This document shows, one piece after another, positions 7,798 to 14,561 of a stretch of DNA of 37,833 bases. The stretch comes from Loki-b32 sp964493385. GTDB lineage: Archaea; Asgardarchaeota; Lokiarchaeia; Sigyniarchaeales; SOKP01. The stretch covers positions 1-37,833 of the forward strand of contig CAZBNW010000012.1 of the NCBI GenBank assembly GCA_964493385.1, read 5' to 3'. The translations under genes and the position numbers were made by a program. The notes under the pieces were generated by a model. The model did no database searches. It worked only from the letters and a program-made list of their open reading frames with translations, and was not told the origin of the DNA. Position 1 is the stretch's first letter; every line of letters starts with the position of its first letter.

Positions 7798-8949
7798 TTA
7801 ATACTTTGAAGGAGTCTTTGTTTTAATTTGCGAAGGAGTCTTCGTTTTAATTTTATGTGAAGGAGTCTTTGTTTTTATCCTTCTTAATTCTCTTTCAAAT
7901 TCTCTTTTTTCATTTAGAAATCTTTGCTTATCCTTTTCTAATTTTTCTCTTTCACGTTTAATAAGGTTTTTCTCTCTTTCTAAGTTATATTTTTCTTTTT
8001 CTAATTGTCTATATTCATTATTTAATCTACTAAATTTATCCTCTAAATTCGGAATTTTGCGGTTTAAGGAGTGAAACCTATTTTCTGCAGCAGGAATTTT
8101 TCTCTCTAATTCTTTTAGTCTTGCTTCTTCTTGGCGTCTTTTTTTTTCCAAATCATTTACATCTCTTTCTGCTTTATCTCTATACTTTTTCAAATCTGCT
8201 CTTTTCTTATTAATTTCCCGAGTTTTAAGATCTAAGTCTTGTTTTTTATACCTGGTTTTTTCTCTTTCTTCTTTAAGTTTTTTCTTTTCATCAGAAATTC
8301 GATTTTTTTCATCAGTAATCTCCCTCCTCAAATTATTAATTTCTCTATTTAAGTTATCCCTTTCTCTAGTTAAATTTTTAATTTCATTTCTTAAATCCAT
8401 TAATTTACTTTCTAAATCATCAGTTGTTCTCTCTAAAGCTTTTTCTCTTCTCTCCATCCCTGGAATTTTTGTTTTGATTTCTTTTATGCGCTTTTCTGTT
8501 CTTTCCTTTTCCCATTCTAAATTCTTCTTTTGATTTCGAATATCCTCTCTTAATTTATCTAATTTTTCTTGAAATCTTTCTAATTCAGCATTTTTTTGAT
8601 CTAATTCTTCATTCTTGGTTCTGATTTTTGCTCTAAATTGTCTGTCTTTGGTAGCTAAATCATTTTTTTGTTGTTCTATTTGATTTTTCGTCTTTTCTAA
8701 CTCATTCCGTAAGTTATCTCGTTGTTCAATAAGATTTCTAATTTTAAGTTCTTTATCTTTTCTTTTCCTTTCAAGATCTTCTACATTTTCTTTGTAATTT
8801 TCTATTTGATTAATAACTTCTTCCCATTCGCTCTTTTCTTTATTCAGTTTAATTCTTTCTTTTTTTAATTTTTTAAGTAATTTTTTATCCGAAACTTCAT
8901 CTGGCGTTTTTTCTCGAATTTGATATTTAGGAATAGGTTCGTCATTCAT
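7798..8949 (-). CDS. Long coiled-coil protein with C-terminal KTKTPS repeats
   Basis: 383 residues, about 330 of which are a continuous heptad-rich coiled coil dense in E, K, R, L and N with no membrane segment. The C-terminus carries three KTKTPS motifs in 25 residues. A related KTP(S/A) motif occurs in the N-terminal tails of both Ubl modifiers encoded next door. No catalytic domain is visible; SMC-like or cytoskeleton-like scaffolding is possible. It is divergent from the first Ubl gene, sharing a 209-base intergenic region, and is probably first in an operon with the nucleotidyltransferase and endonuclease Q genes. Confidence 0.75.
   Translation of the reverse strand: MNDEPIPKYQIREKTPDEVSDKKLLKKLKKERIKLNKEKSEWEEVINQIENYKENVEDLERKRKDKELKIRNLIEQRDNLRNELEKTKNQIEQQKNDLATKDRQFRAKIRTKNEELDQKNAELERFQEKLDKLREDIRNQKKNLEWEKERTEKRIKEIKTKIPGMERREKALERTTDDLESKLMDLRNEIKNLTRERDNLNREINNLRREITDEKNRISDEKKKLKEEREKTRYKKQDLDLKTREINKKRADLKKYRDKAERDVNDLEKKRRQEEARLKELERKIPAAENRFHSLNRKIPNLEDKFSRLNNEYRQLEKEKYNLEREKNLIKREREKLEKDKQRFLNEKREFERELRRIKTKTPSHKIKTKTPSQIKTKTPSKY
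7808..7875 (-). repeat. Three short in-frame repeats encoding KTKTPS
   Basis: The block GAAGGAGTCTT(T/C)GTTTT is found three times (starting near 7808, 7832 and 7859; spacings 24 and 27 bases) and encodes the tandem KTKTPS units at the end of the coiled-coil protein. Near identity at the DNA level suggests recent internal duplication. Confidence 0.8.
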
Positions 8950-9118
8950 AATGTTTCAATTATTTACTTTATCTATTAATAAATTCATATGAATATTAAC
9001 TCTAAAGTGTTTGCAAATCAAAACTCTAAGAATTAAATTTTACTATTTGTTGATTCTATTTATATAGCTTAGTTTCTATTATTTTCATATAATCTTAGCA
9101 AAAAAAATATTAGAATTA

Positions 9119-9127
9119 TATTTAAAA
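9119..9127 (+). promoter_or_regulatory. Candidate TATA box for the first Ubl gene
   Basis: TATTTAAAA lies about 32 bases before the ATG at 9159 and would place transcription start at about 9145-9150, giving a very short leader. An AGGT (9147-9150) may act as a weak ribosome binding site. By eye only. Confidence 0.4.
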
Positions 9128-9158
9128 CAAAAATATCTATTATATTAGGTTTAATCTT

Positions 9159-9584
9159 ATGGGCTTAGAGGATGAATTTGATGATGAATTTGATGAAGAA
9201 GAATTTGATGAAGATTTAGAAGATTTAGATGAAGAATTAGAAGAAGAAATGGAAGAAGACATGGAAGAGCCTTTTGTAGAAATTACTAAAGAGGAAGTTG
9301 AATACAAAACACCTTCTACTAAGATTATTCAAGGAGGGAAAAAGATATCAGTATATTTTATGTCTACTATCGGTCCAGGTGAGAAAAAGCAAAAATTAAC
9401 TGTTAAGGATGGGAACAGTGTTGGTGACATTAAAGAAACTGTAGCAAATTTATTTGGTTTAGATCCTGCTGACTTTCACTTATCATGTGGTGGCGTAACA
9501 ATGGATGAGACTAACTCTTTAAGCTTTTATAATGTTTCTGACGGAGATGACATACTTTTAATTCCAGCTAGTATTGCTGGTTAA
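9159..9584 (+). CDS. Ubiquitin-like modifier 1 with long acidic N-terminal tail
   Basis: 141 residues. Residues 62-141 are a beta-grasp ubiquitin-like domain about 73% identical (59 of 81 positions, counted by hand) to the Ubl at 11431-11763. Shared segments are YFMSTIGPGEKK, GLDP, GGVTMDE and VSDGDDILLIPAS. The protein ends Ile-Ala-Gly with nothing after the glycine, so no maturation cut is needed for E1 activation. Residues 1-40 are almost entirely D and E, followed by a KTPSTK linker. The E1, E2, JAMM and RING genes downstream make conjugation to proteins likely. The acidic tail may serve as a recognition or repulsive element. Confidence 0.9.
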   Translation: MGLEDEFDDEFDEEEFDEDLEDLDEELEEEMEEDMEEPFVEITKEEVEYKTPSTKIIQGGKKISVYFMSTIGPGEKKQKLTVKDGNSVGDIKETVANLFGLDPADFHLSCGGVTMDETNSLSFYNVSDGDDILLIPASIAG

Positions 9585-9604
9585 TAAATTAGGAATGTTT
9601 TTTT

Positions 9605-10399
9605 TTAAGTTCTTTCTTTTCTTGAGGGGATTAGAGCAATTTCATCATCATCATCGATATCATAATCTTTGAAAAGTGAGCTCTCTTTTAGCAATATTCC
9701 TCCGCTAGATAAGAGAAAATCTTCTAATTCGTAATCAAATAATACTGCTATTTTTTCCTTAATTATAATGATTAATTCAGTAGTATCAACAATAATTATT
9801 TTCGTTTTCTCACCAGGCTCAACTAACGATCTTACATAAAGTCGAATCTGGTCTTCCATTTCGATTAGTCTCATAGGTGGTGTATAAATTATATCTACAT
9901 CAGTTTTATCCTTGTTTTTCAATATATTTTCGATTAAATCATTTCTCTCATTTGGATCGTAATATAGCATTTCTCTGATAAATAATATCTTATCCATTTT
10001 TGATAATCCTAAACGGTTAATTTTATCTAATTCTTCCTTTCTAAAGATTGAAAAAATAAATTTATCAACTATTGGTATATCCTTATAGGTCTCATCTGAT
10101 TCAACATATTCTTCTATTGAAGGCATGGCATCAATATACTCTTCAATAATATCGATAGCAACCTTTTGAATCGATTTTGGTTTTGTAAAGTATTTTTTTT
10201 CTTTTATTCTCTTATCTTGACTACTTTTAGACTGAATAACGGTGTAAATTGTACTTGTGGATAAAACTGCAACACTACTAATAGTTAGAACAAGAAATAA
10301 AGGAATATTTTCTATACGAAATAGGAAAAAAAAGACATAGAACAAAATAAAAACTATGTAAAGAGCAATAACACTTAAAATTCTATAATTTTTTCTCAT
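9605..10399 (-). CDS. Membrane-anchored protein with C-terminal ubiquitin-like domain
   Basis: 264 residues. Two hydrophobic spans (about 8-27 and 33-56) form an N-terminal membrane hairpin. A helical, charged region follows (60-180), then a Ubl domain (about 185-264) that aligns with the two modifiers: IRLYVRS, EPGEKTK, the LFDYELEDF helix region, LSSGG, FKDYDIDDDDEIALIPS. It ends in RKERT where the modifiers have (I/T)AG, so it cannot be activated by the same chemistry. Likely a fixed, non-conjugatable Ubl on the cytoplasmic face, acting as a docking site or mimic for pathway enzymes. It is convergent with the first Ubl gene (20 bases) and follows the regulator gene on the minus strand. Confidence 0.85.
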   Translation of the reverse strand: MRKNYRILSVIALYIVFILFYVFFFLFRIENIPLFLVLTISSVAVLSTSTIYTVIQSKSSQDKRIKEKKYFTKPKSIQKVAIDIIEEYIDAMPSIEEYVESDETYKDIPIVDKFIFSIFRKEELDKINRLGLSKMDKILFIREMLYYDPNERNDLIENILKNKDKTDVDIIYTPPMRLIEMEDQIRLYVRSLVEPGEKTKIIIVDTTELIIIIKEKIAVLFDYELEDFLLSSGGILLKESSLFKDYDIDDDDEIALIPSRKERT

Positions 10400-10484
10400 G
10401 ATTTTTTGATTAGATTATTTTCTGAATTTAAAATATATAATTTAAAATTTAAATGGGATTGGAATAATATTGGAGTTTTTAATT

Positions 10485-11156
10485 TCATACACCTTGAATT
10501 GATTTTCTAACCTTAGAATATTTCTCTTTATCTAATTTAAATATGGTTCTATTTTTTTCTTTTTCAATTTTTATTAATTTCAGATCTTTTAGAATATCTA
10601 AATATTTTTTAATAGTACTATGATTCTTTTTCAAACCATTTGCTATTTCTGTAATTTTCAATGCTTTATTTTCTCTTTTCAAATAGTCTATTATTTTTTG
10701 AACGATTTCTTTCTTTAAATAATAGAAAAACGGATCGAGTTTTGGATTTGAATCAAATTTGAAGAAAATTCTATGATTGTTGATTTGTTTCGATCTAATA
10801 AATTGGAATTTTTCTAAACACGATAAATGCCATAAAGCTTGATTACCACCCATATTTAGAGCTCTCATTACTTCATTAATATTTGAGGGATTCTTTTTAA
10901 TAAAATTGAAGATCTCATTCCTTTTCGGATGTTCAATAATATTATTTTTCATTAATCTAGTTCCAGGGATGATTACACGTCTTTTAATTAAATCCTTTAA
11001 GATTAACTCTATTCTATTCTCGTTTATATTAGGATTGTATCTCACTCTGTTATTTATATATGATATAATATCTCTAATTGAGAAGAAAGTTTTTTTTGTT
11101 AAATATTCTTCTACTAATTCAAGAACAACAGATTCTGCATTATCCATAGAACTCAT
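10485..11156 (-). CDS. Winged-helix transcriptional regulator, tandem HTH
   Basis: 223 residues with no membrane segment. At least two winged-helix units are visible. The one around 75-125 is ArsR/MarR-like (NEIFNFIKKN, INEVMRALNM, NQALWHLSCLEKFQFIR), and the one around 145-215 is a second HTH (IIDYLKREN, KITEIANGLKKNHSTIKKYLDILKDLKLIKIE). The first 70 residues may form another helical DNA-binding or dimerisation unit. It lies between the Ubl genes, 85 bases upstream of the membrane Ubl gene on the same strand, so it is a candidate local regulator. Target sites were not identified. Confidence 0.75.
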   Translation of the reverse strand: MSSMDNAESVVLELVEEYLTKKTFFSIRDIISYINNRVRYNPNINENRIELILKDLIKRRVIIPGTRLMKNNIIEHPKRNEIFNFIKKNPSNINEVMRALNMGGNQALWHLSCLEKFQFIRSKQINNHRIFFKFDSNPKLDPFFYYLKKEIVQKIIDYLKRENKALKITEIANGLKKNHSTIKKYLDILKDLKLIKIEKEKNRTIFKLDKEKYSKVRKSIQGV

Positions 11157-11430
11157 GAGCCCATACTTAAAATATGTTGATATATTATGTTTTTATAATT
11201 GTGTATTCTCTCTAAAACAATATTTTATTCATTATATATATTGATAGGCATTCATACAATTTATAATATAATTTCTTAAGGAACCCTAATTTGCTCCTTT
11301 TTGTTTTTGATAAGAACTTGAAAAACTGCAAAATCATTCCAATGGGTTTTATAATATCTTTTTAATGCCATTTTATTAAGTTTGACAAAATTAAAAATTA
11401 CAAAATAAAAAAAAATTGGATGTGATGTGA

Positions 11431-11763
11431 ATGAGTTTTGATGAATTTGATGAAGATTTAGGTGGAGAAGAACCACTAAAATCTAAAACTCCTGCAACTA
11501 AAACTCCTTCAGCAGGAAAGAAATTGACTTTATATTTCATGTCAACAATTGGTCCTGGTGAAAAGAAAGAAAAATTAACTGTAAATGACAGTAATCGAGT
11601 AAGAGATATTAAACAAACATTAGGAAATTTATATGGACTTGATCCTAATGATTTTCATATATCTTCTGGTGGAGTTACTATGGATGAAAATAGTGCATTA
11701 AGAGACTATGATGTAAGCGATGGCGACGATATTCTATTAATCCCTGCGAGTACAGCTGGGTAG
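11431..11763 (+). CDS. Ubiquitin-like modifier 2
   Basis: 110 residues. A short acidic N-terminus (MSFDEFDEDLGGEE) and a KTPATKTPS linker precede the Ubl domain at about 30-110. The beta-grasp features shared with modifier 1 are YFMSTIGPGEKK, the amphipathic helix VRDIKQTLGNLYG, SSGGVTMDE, DYDVSDGDDILLIP and the C-terminal Ser-Thr-Ala-Gly. The free terminal glycine needs no proteolytic maturation. It sits directly upstream of the E1 gene, separated by a terminator-like hairpin, so it is the most likely main substrate of this E1. The single terminal glycine recalls eukaryotic modifiers such as mature UFM1 (Val-Gly) rather than ubiquitin (Gly-Gly). Confidence 0.93.
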   Translation: MSFDEFDEDLGGEEPLKSKTPATKTPSAGKKLTLYFMSTIGPGEKKEKLTVNDSNRVRDIKQTLGNLYGLDPNDFHISSGGVTMDENSALRDYDVSDGDDILLIPASTAG

Positions 11764-11795
11764 ACTTATAAAACTTTCTTCATAAATTATAATAT

Positions 11796-11835
11796 AAGGG
11801 CTTTAAGCCCTTCAATTTTTTTTATTTTTTTTTAT
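11796..11835 (+). terminator. Hairpin plus T-tract between Ubl2 and E1
   Basis: AAGGGCTTTAAGCCCTT (11796-11812) is a near-perfect inverted repeat. It can form a six-base-pair stem with a five-base loop and is followed by a long run of T with few interruptions to about 11835. This is the form of an intrinsic terminator or attenuator. It would end most transcripts after the modifier gene while letting some continue into E1. Confidence 0.65.
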
Positions 11836-11843
11836 AAATATTA

Positions 11844-13103
11844 ATGGTGATAAGATTGAATAAGGATTCAGATTTTTTTGCAAAAGAATTATCAGTGGGT
11901 GAGAGAGACCTGTATGACCGCCAGTTTCGTCTAGAAGGTTGGTCTCAGAAATTAGTAAAGAACTCAAGAGTGCTAATAGTTGGTGTTGGAGGTTTAGGTT
12001 GTGAAATTGCTAAAAATCTAGCCATGCTTGGTGTGGGTCATTTAGATCTTATTGATTTAGATATCATTGAACATTCTAATTTGAACCGTCAAGTTCTGTT
12101 TGCAGGAGCGAAGATAGGAGAGTCAAAAGCAGTTGTTGCTGCTAGAAAACTAAAAGAAATTAATCCTAATGTTATTGTTAAGGGATACCATACCTCCTTA
12201 GAACGATTGAATCCGGCACTATATCAAGCTGCTAATGTTGTTATTGGAGGACTTGATTCGATGAATGCACGTCTAAATTTAAATGCACAATGTATAAGAT
12301 TTAAAAAGCCGCTAGTAGATGGAGGAGTATCTGGTTATCATGGTCATGTATACACAATATTTCCATATAAAAATGCTTGTTATGAATGTAATCCATTACC
12401 GGTAGGAGAGAGTGATGAGATGGCTGCTTGTACAGTTGTTGGAGTCCCCCGAAAAAGGATTCATTGCGTTTTTAAAGGAGATATGGCATTCAGAGAAAAG
12501 TTTGATAGAGATCCAAATCCAAAAGACGTAAATGATATTAAATTCATTCAAAAGGCTGCAAATGAATTCGTAAACAAACACAATTTCTTACCGGAATATA
12601 CAGAGGATGATATTGTAAAAATCATTGATAGGCACGATCCTGGTATAATTTCTATAAATGCAGTCATTTCTGCTTTGCAATCACATGAAACAACAAAAAT
12701 CCTTCATTGGAAAAAAGGTCATAAAGGATTAGGTGAACCTATTAGAAGTTATGTGATCTTTAATGCAATTACAATGAAATTTTATCATATTGCAAAACAG
12801 AGAAATCCAGAATGTTCTCAATGTGGTAAACACGTACGACGAGTATCTATAAAATTGAGATCCCAATCACCTTGTATTAATATAATTAAAATATTAAAGA
12901 AAAATGGATTTAAATTGGATCCAGATTCTGAGCCAATTTTAACTTTACTGGATTTCAATGATGTTAAGATAGTTGACTTAGAAAAGAATTCAATTGAAAA
13001 TGGGTTAAGAAATTACGAACTTATGACTGCTGCTGGGTTTAAAGGTAGAGAAATTTTTGTAACCTTAAAAATAAAACAAAATTTGAATCAGAAAAGGTTT
13101 TAA
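11844..13103 (+). CDS. E1-like ubiquitin-activating enzyme with ubiquitin-fold domain
   Basis: 419 residues. It adenylates the C-terminal glycine of the Ubl and takes it onto a cysteine thioester. Adenylation-domain motifs: YDRQFRL (24-30), GVGGLG (47-52), DLIDLD (68-73), NLNRQ (79-83). Zinc knuckles: CYEC (179-182) and CSQC (324-327). The probable catalytic cysteine is C196 in ACTVVGVPR, matching the UBA3-type context; C208 follows. Residues about 333-415 look like the E2-binding ubiquitin-fold domain of eukaryotic UBA3/UBA2. One active half is encoded, so it probably works as a homodimer. GGTGAT at 11846-11851 hints that a TTG at 11856 may be the true start, removing four residues. Confidence 0.94.
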   Translation: MVIRLNKDSDFFAKELSVGERDLYDRQFRLEGWSQKLVKNSRVLIVGVGGLGCEIAKNLAMLGVGHLDLIDLDIIEHSNLNRQVLFAGAKIGESKAVVAARKLKEINPNVIVKGYHTSLERLNPALYQAANVVIGGLDSMNARLNLNAQCIRFKKPLVDGGVSGYHGHVYTIFPYKNACYECNPLPVGESDEMAACTVVGVPRKRIHCVFKGDMAFREKFDRDPNPKDVNDIKFIQKAANEFVNKHNFLPEYTEDDIVKIIDRHDPGIISINAVISALQSHETTKILHWKKGHKGLGEPIRSYVIFNAITMKFYHIAKQRNPECSQCGKHVRRVSIKLRSQSPCINIIKILKKNGFKLDPDSEPILTLLDFNDVKIVDLEKNSIENGLRNYELMTAAGFKGREIFVTLKIKQNLNQKRF

Positions 13104-13127
13104 ATTAAAATTATAAGAAATAATCAA

Positions 13128-13136
13128 ATATTTAAA
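13128..13136 (+). promoter_or_regulatory. Candidate TATA box for E2-JAMM-RING genes
   Basis: A TATTTAAAG element lies about 48 bases before the E2 start at 13184, with a GGGTTGAG ribosome-binding-like sequence at 13173-13180. It would allow the E2, JAMM and RING genes to be transcribed separately from E1. By eye only. Confidence 0.35.
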
Positions 13137-13183
13137 GAAAAATTTTCAATATAAAATTAGAGATAATAAAAAGGGTTGAGAAA

Positions 13184-13711
13184 ATGAGTATAAGAAGTAG
13201 TCGTATTTCCCGAGATTTTGCAGGATTAAAAAAAATGCTTAAAGATGGTAGTATTGTTCAATTAAAACCATTTAATCCTAAAAGAAAAAGTATTGATCAT
13301 TTAGCAATCTCCTTTAAAGGACCAAAAGGTACTGTTTATGCAGGTGGTCTTTTTAGGTTAGAAATGAGATTCCCTGCTCAATACCCTAAACAACCTCCTT
13401 TTGTAAGAATGCATACTCCCATTTGGCATCCAAATTTTTGGCCAAAACCGTCTGAATATAAAGGACAAAGAAATATTTGTCTAGCATTAGTAGATCCCTC
13501 GTTAGTTGGTAAAAAAGGCGGATGGAGTCCCTCAAAAACTGCTGTTACAATTGTTCAAGCGATAGTTGCTATGTTAAACACACGTGGTAAATTTGTAAAT
13601 CCAACAGATGTTTTTAATAAAAAAGCAGCGATTGAAATGATGAAAAATCCGAAATTTTTCGAGAAAAAAGTAAAGAATCTTGTTAAGAAGTATGCAAATA
13701 AAAAATGGTGA
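13184..13711 (+). CDS. E2-like ubiquitin-conjugating enzyme
   Basis: 175 residues with a full UBC core. It takes the Ubl from E1 by transthiolation and passes it to a lysine directly or with an E3. Motifs in order: FPAQYPKQPP (63-72, the FPxxYPxxPP signature), HPN (82-84, whose asparagine forms the oxyanion site), and catalytic C99 in NICLAL. WSPSKT (114-119), the loop facing E1/E3, and a C-terminal basic helical tail follow. Length is usual for the family. The TGA stop lies inside the Shine-Dalgarno sequence of the following JAMM gene, so the two are translationally coupled. Confidence 0.95.
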   Translation: MSIRSSRISRDFAGLKKMLKDGSIVQLKPFNPKRKSIDHLAISFKGPKGTVYAGGLFRLEMRFPAQYPKQPPFVRMHTPIWHPNFWPKPSEYKGQRNICLALVDPSLVGKKGGWSPSKTAVTIVQAIVAMLNTRGKFVNPTDVFNKKAAIEMMKNPKFFEKKVKNLVKKYANKKW

Positions 13712-13713
13712 TC
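13707..13713 (+). promoter_or_regulatory. Shine-Dalgarno sequence for the JAMM gene overlapping the E2 stop codon
   Basis: GGTGATC matches the complement of the archaeal 16S rRNA 3' end. It contains the E2 stop TGA (13709-13711) and lies six bases before ATG 13720. An in-frame ATG at 13705 overlaps it and is therefore unlikely to be used. The arrangement implies coupled translation of E2 and its deconjugating partner. Confidence 0.75.
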
Positions 13714-13719
13714 ACCTTA

Positions 13720-14532
13720 ATGGAAGATAAAGAATTAGTAAATAATTCAATTAAAGATACAATAAAAAGGAAGATAAAAGAAAAAATAAAACAAGAACTA
13801 CTAGATGAAATATGTGAAGAACTTAAACTCGAAGAAGATGAATTGACAGAAGAAATTTCTTCAATGCTTACAAAAAAATCCTCTGCCAAACCAATTATAA
13901 AACTTACGAAGATACCTGCAACTAAAATTGTAGAAAAAAAAAAAGTTGAAGATCAAAAAGAAGTAGTAATCCAAAAGGAAATTTATATTTCAGTAAAAGC
14001 AATCCTTAAAATAGCAAGTCATGCACTTAAATATGCTAATTCGAAGATTCCGAGAGAAGATTGGGTGGAGGTTATAGGGCTTCTTGCGGGAAAAATGGAT
14101 AATAATAGCACCGTACATATTGAAGATTACTATCCTATGGGTCACGGTACAGCAGTTTATGCAGAAATTAAAGATTATAAGAATTATGTGAGAGCTTTTA
14201 AAGATATTAAAAGGCAGAGGTTTTTTATATGTGGATGGGCGCATAGTCATCCTTCATATGGACTTTTTATGAGTAATGAAGATATTGGTACTCAAGCAAG
14301 GTATCAAAAGCTCTGGGACAAGTCTGTCGCACTTGTTATCGACCCATACCTTATTAATGGCACTTCTGCGGGTTTTGAGATATATCGAGCAGATCTTAGA
14401 ACTAAAACATGGTATCCCTTAGTATATGGAATTAAGGGATCATTAGATATTAAGATGCTTCCAGAAATTCTAAAATTCATGAATCCAATACTAGAAGGGA
14501 AAGCGGTATACCTTGAATATGATGAAGATTAA
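13720..14532 (+). CDS. JAMM/MPN+ metalloprotease, Rpn11-like deubiquitinase
   Basis: 270 residues. Residues about 88-230 form an MPN+ domain with the zinc site E117 (in VEVIGLLAG), H175 and H177 (in HSHP), S185 and D188. The text GWAHSHPSYGLFMSNEDIGTQ-type closely follows Rpn11 of the proteasome lid. It should remove Ubl from targets; no Ubl maturation is needed because both modifiers already end in Gly. The first 85 residues are charged and helical, with a TKIPATK motif resembling the KTPATK linker of modifier 2. The start is taken at 13720 because of the GGTGATC six bases upstream. The RING gene follows after 29 bases. Confidence 0.93.
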   Translation: MEDKELVNNSIKDTIKRKIKEKIKQELLDEICEELKLEEDELTEEISSMLTKKSSAKPIIKLTKIPATKIVEKKKVEDQKEVVIQKEIYISVKAILKIASHALKYANSKIPREDWVEVIGLLAGKMDNNSTVHIEDYYPMGHGTAVYAEIKDYKNYVRAFKDIKRQRFFICGWAHSHPSYGLFMSNEDIGTQARYQKLWDKSVALVIDPYLINGTSAGFEIYRADLRTKTWYPLVYGIKGSLDIKMLPEILKFMNPILEGKAVYLEYDED

Positions 14533-14561
14533 AATATAGGAAATTTGGTGATTATTAAACT

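Noticed and set aside
11276..11476. 66-codon minus-strand frame overlapping the start of Ubl modifier 2
   Set aside because: It is antisense to the well-supported modifier gene, has no recognisable motif, and is explained by AT-rich codon use.
11833..11842. TATA-like TTTATAAATA just before the E1 ATG
   Set aside because: It is immediately before the start codon, so transcription would begin inside the gene; more likely part of the T-rich terminator region.
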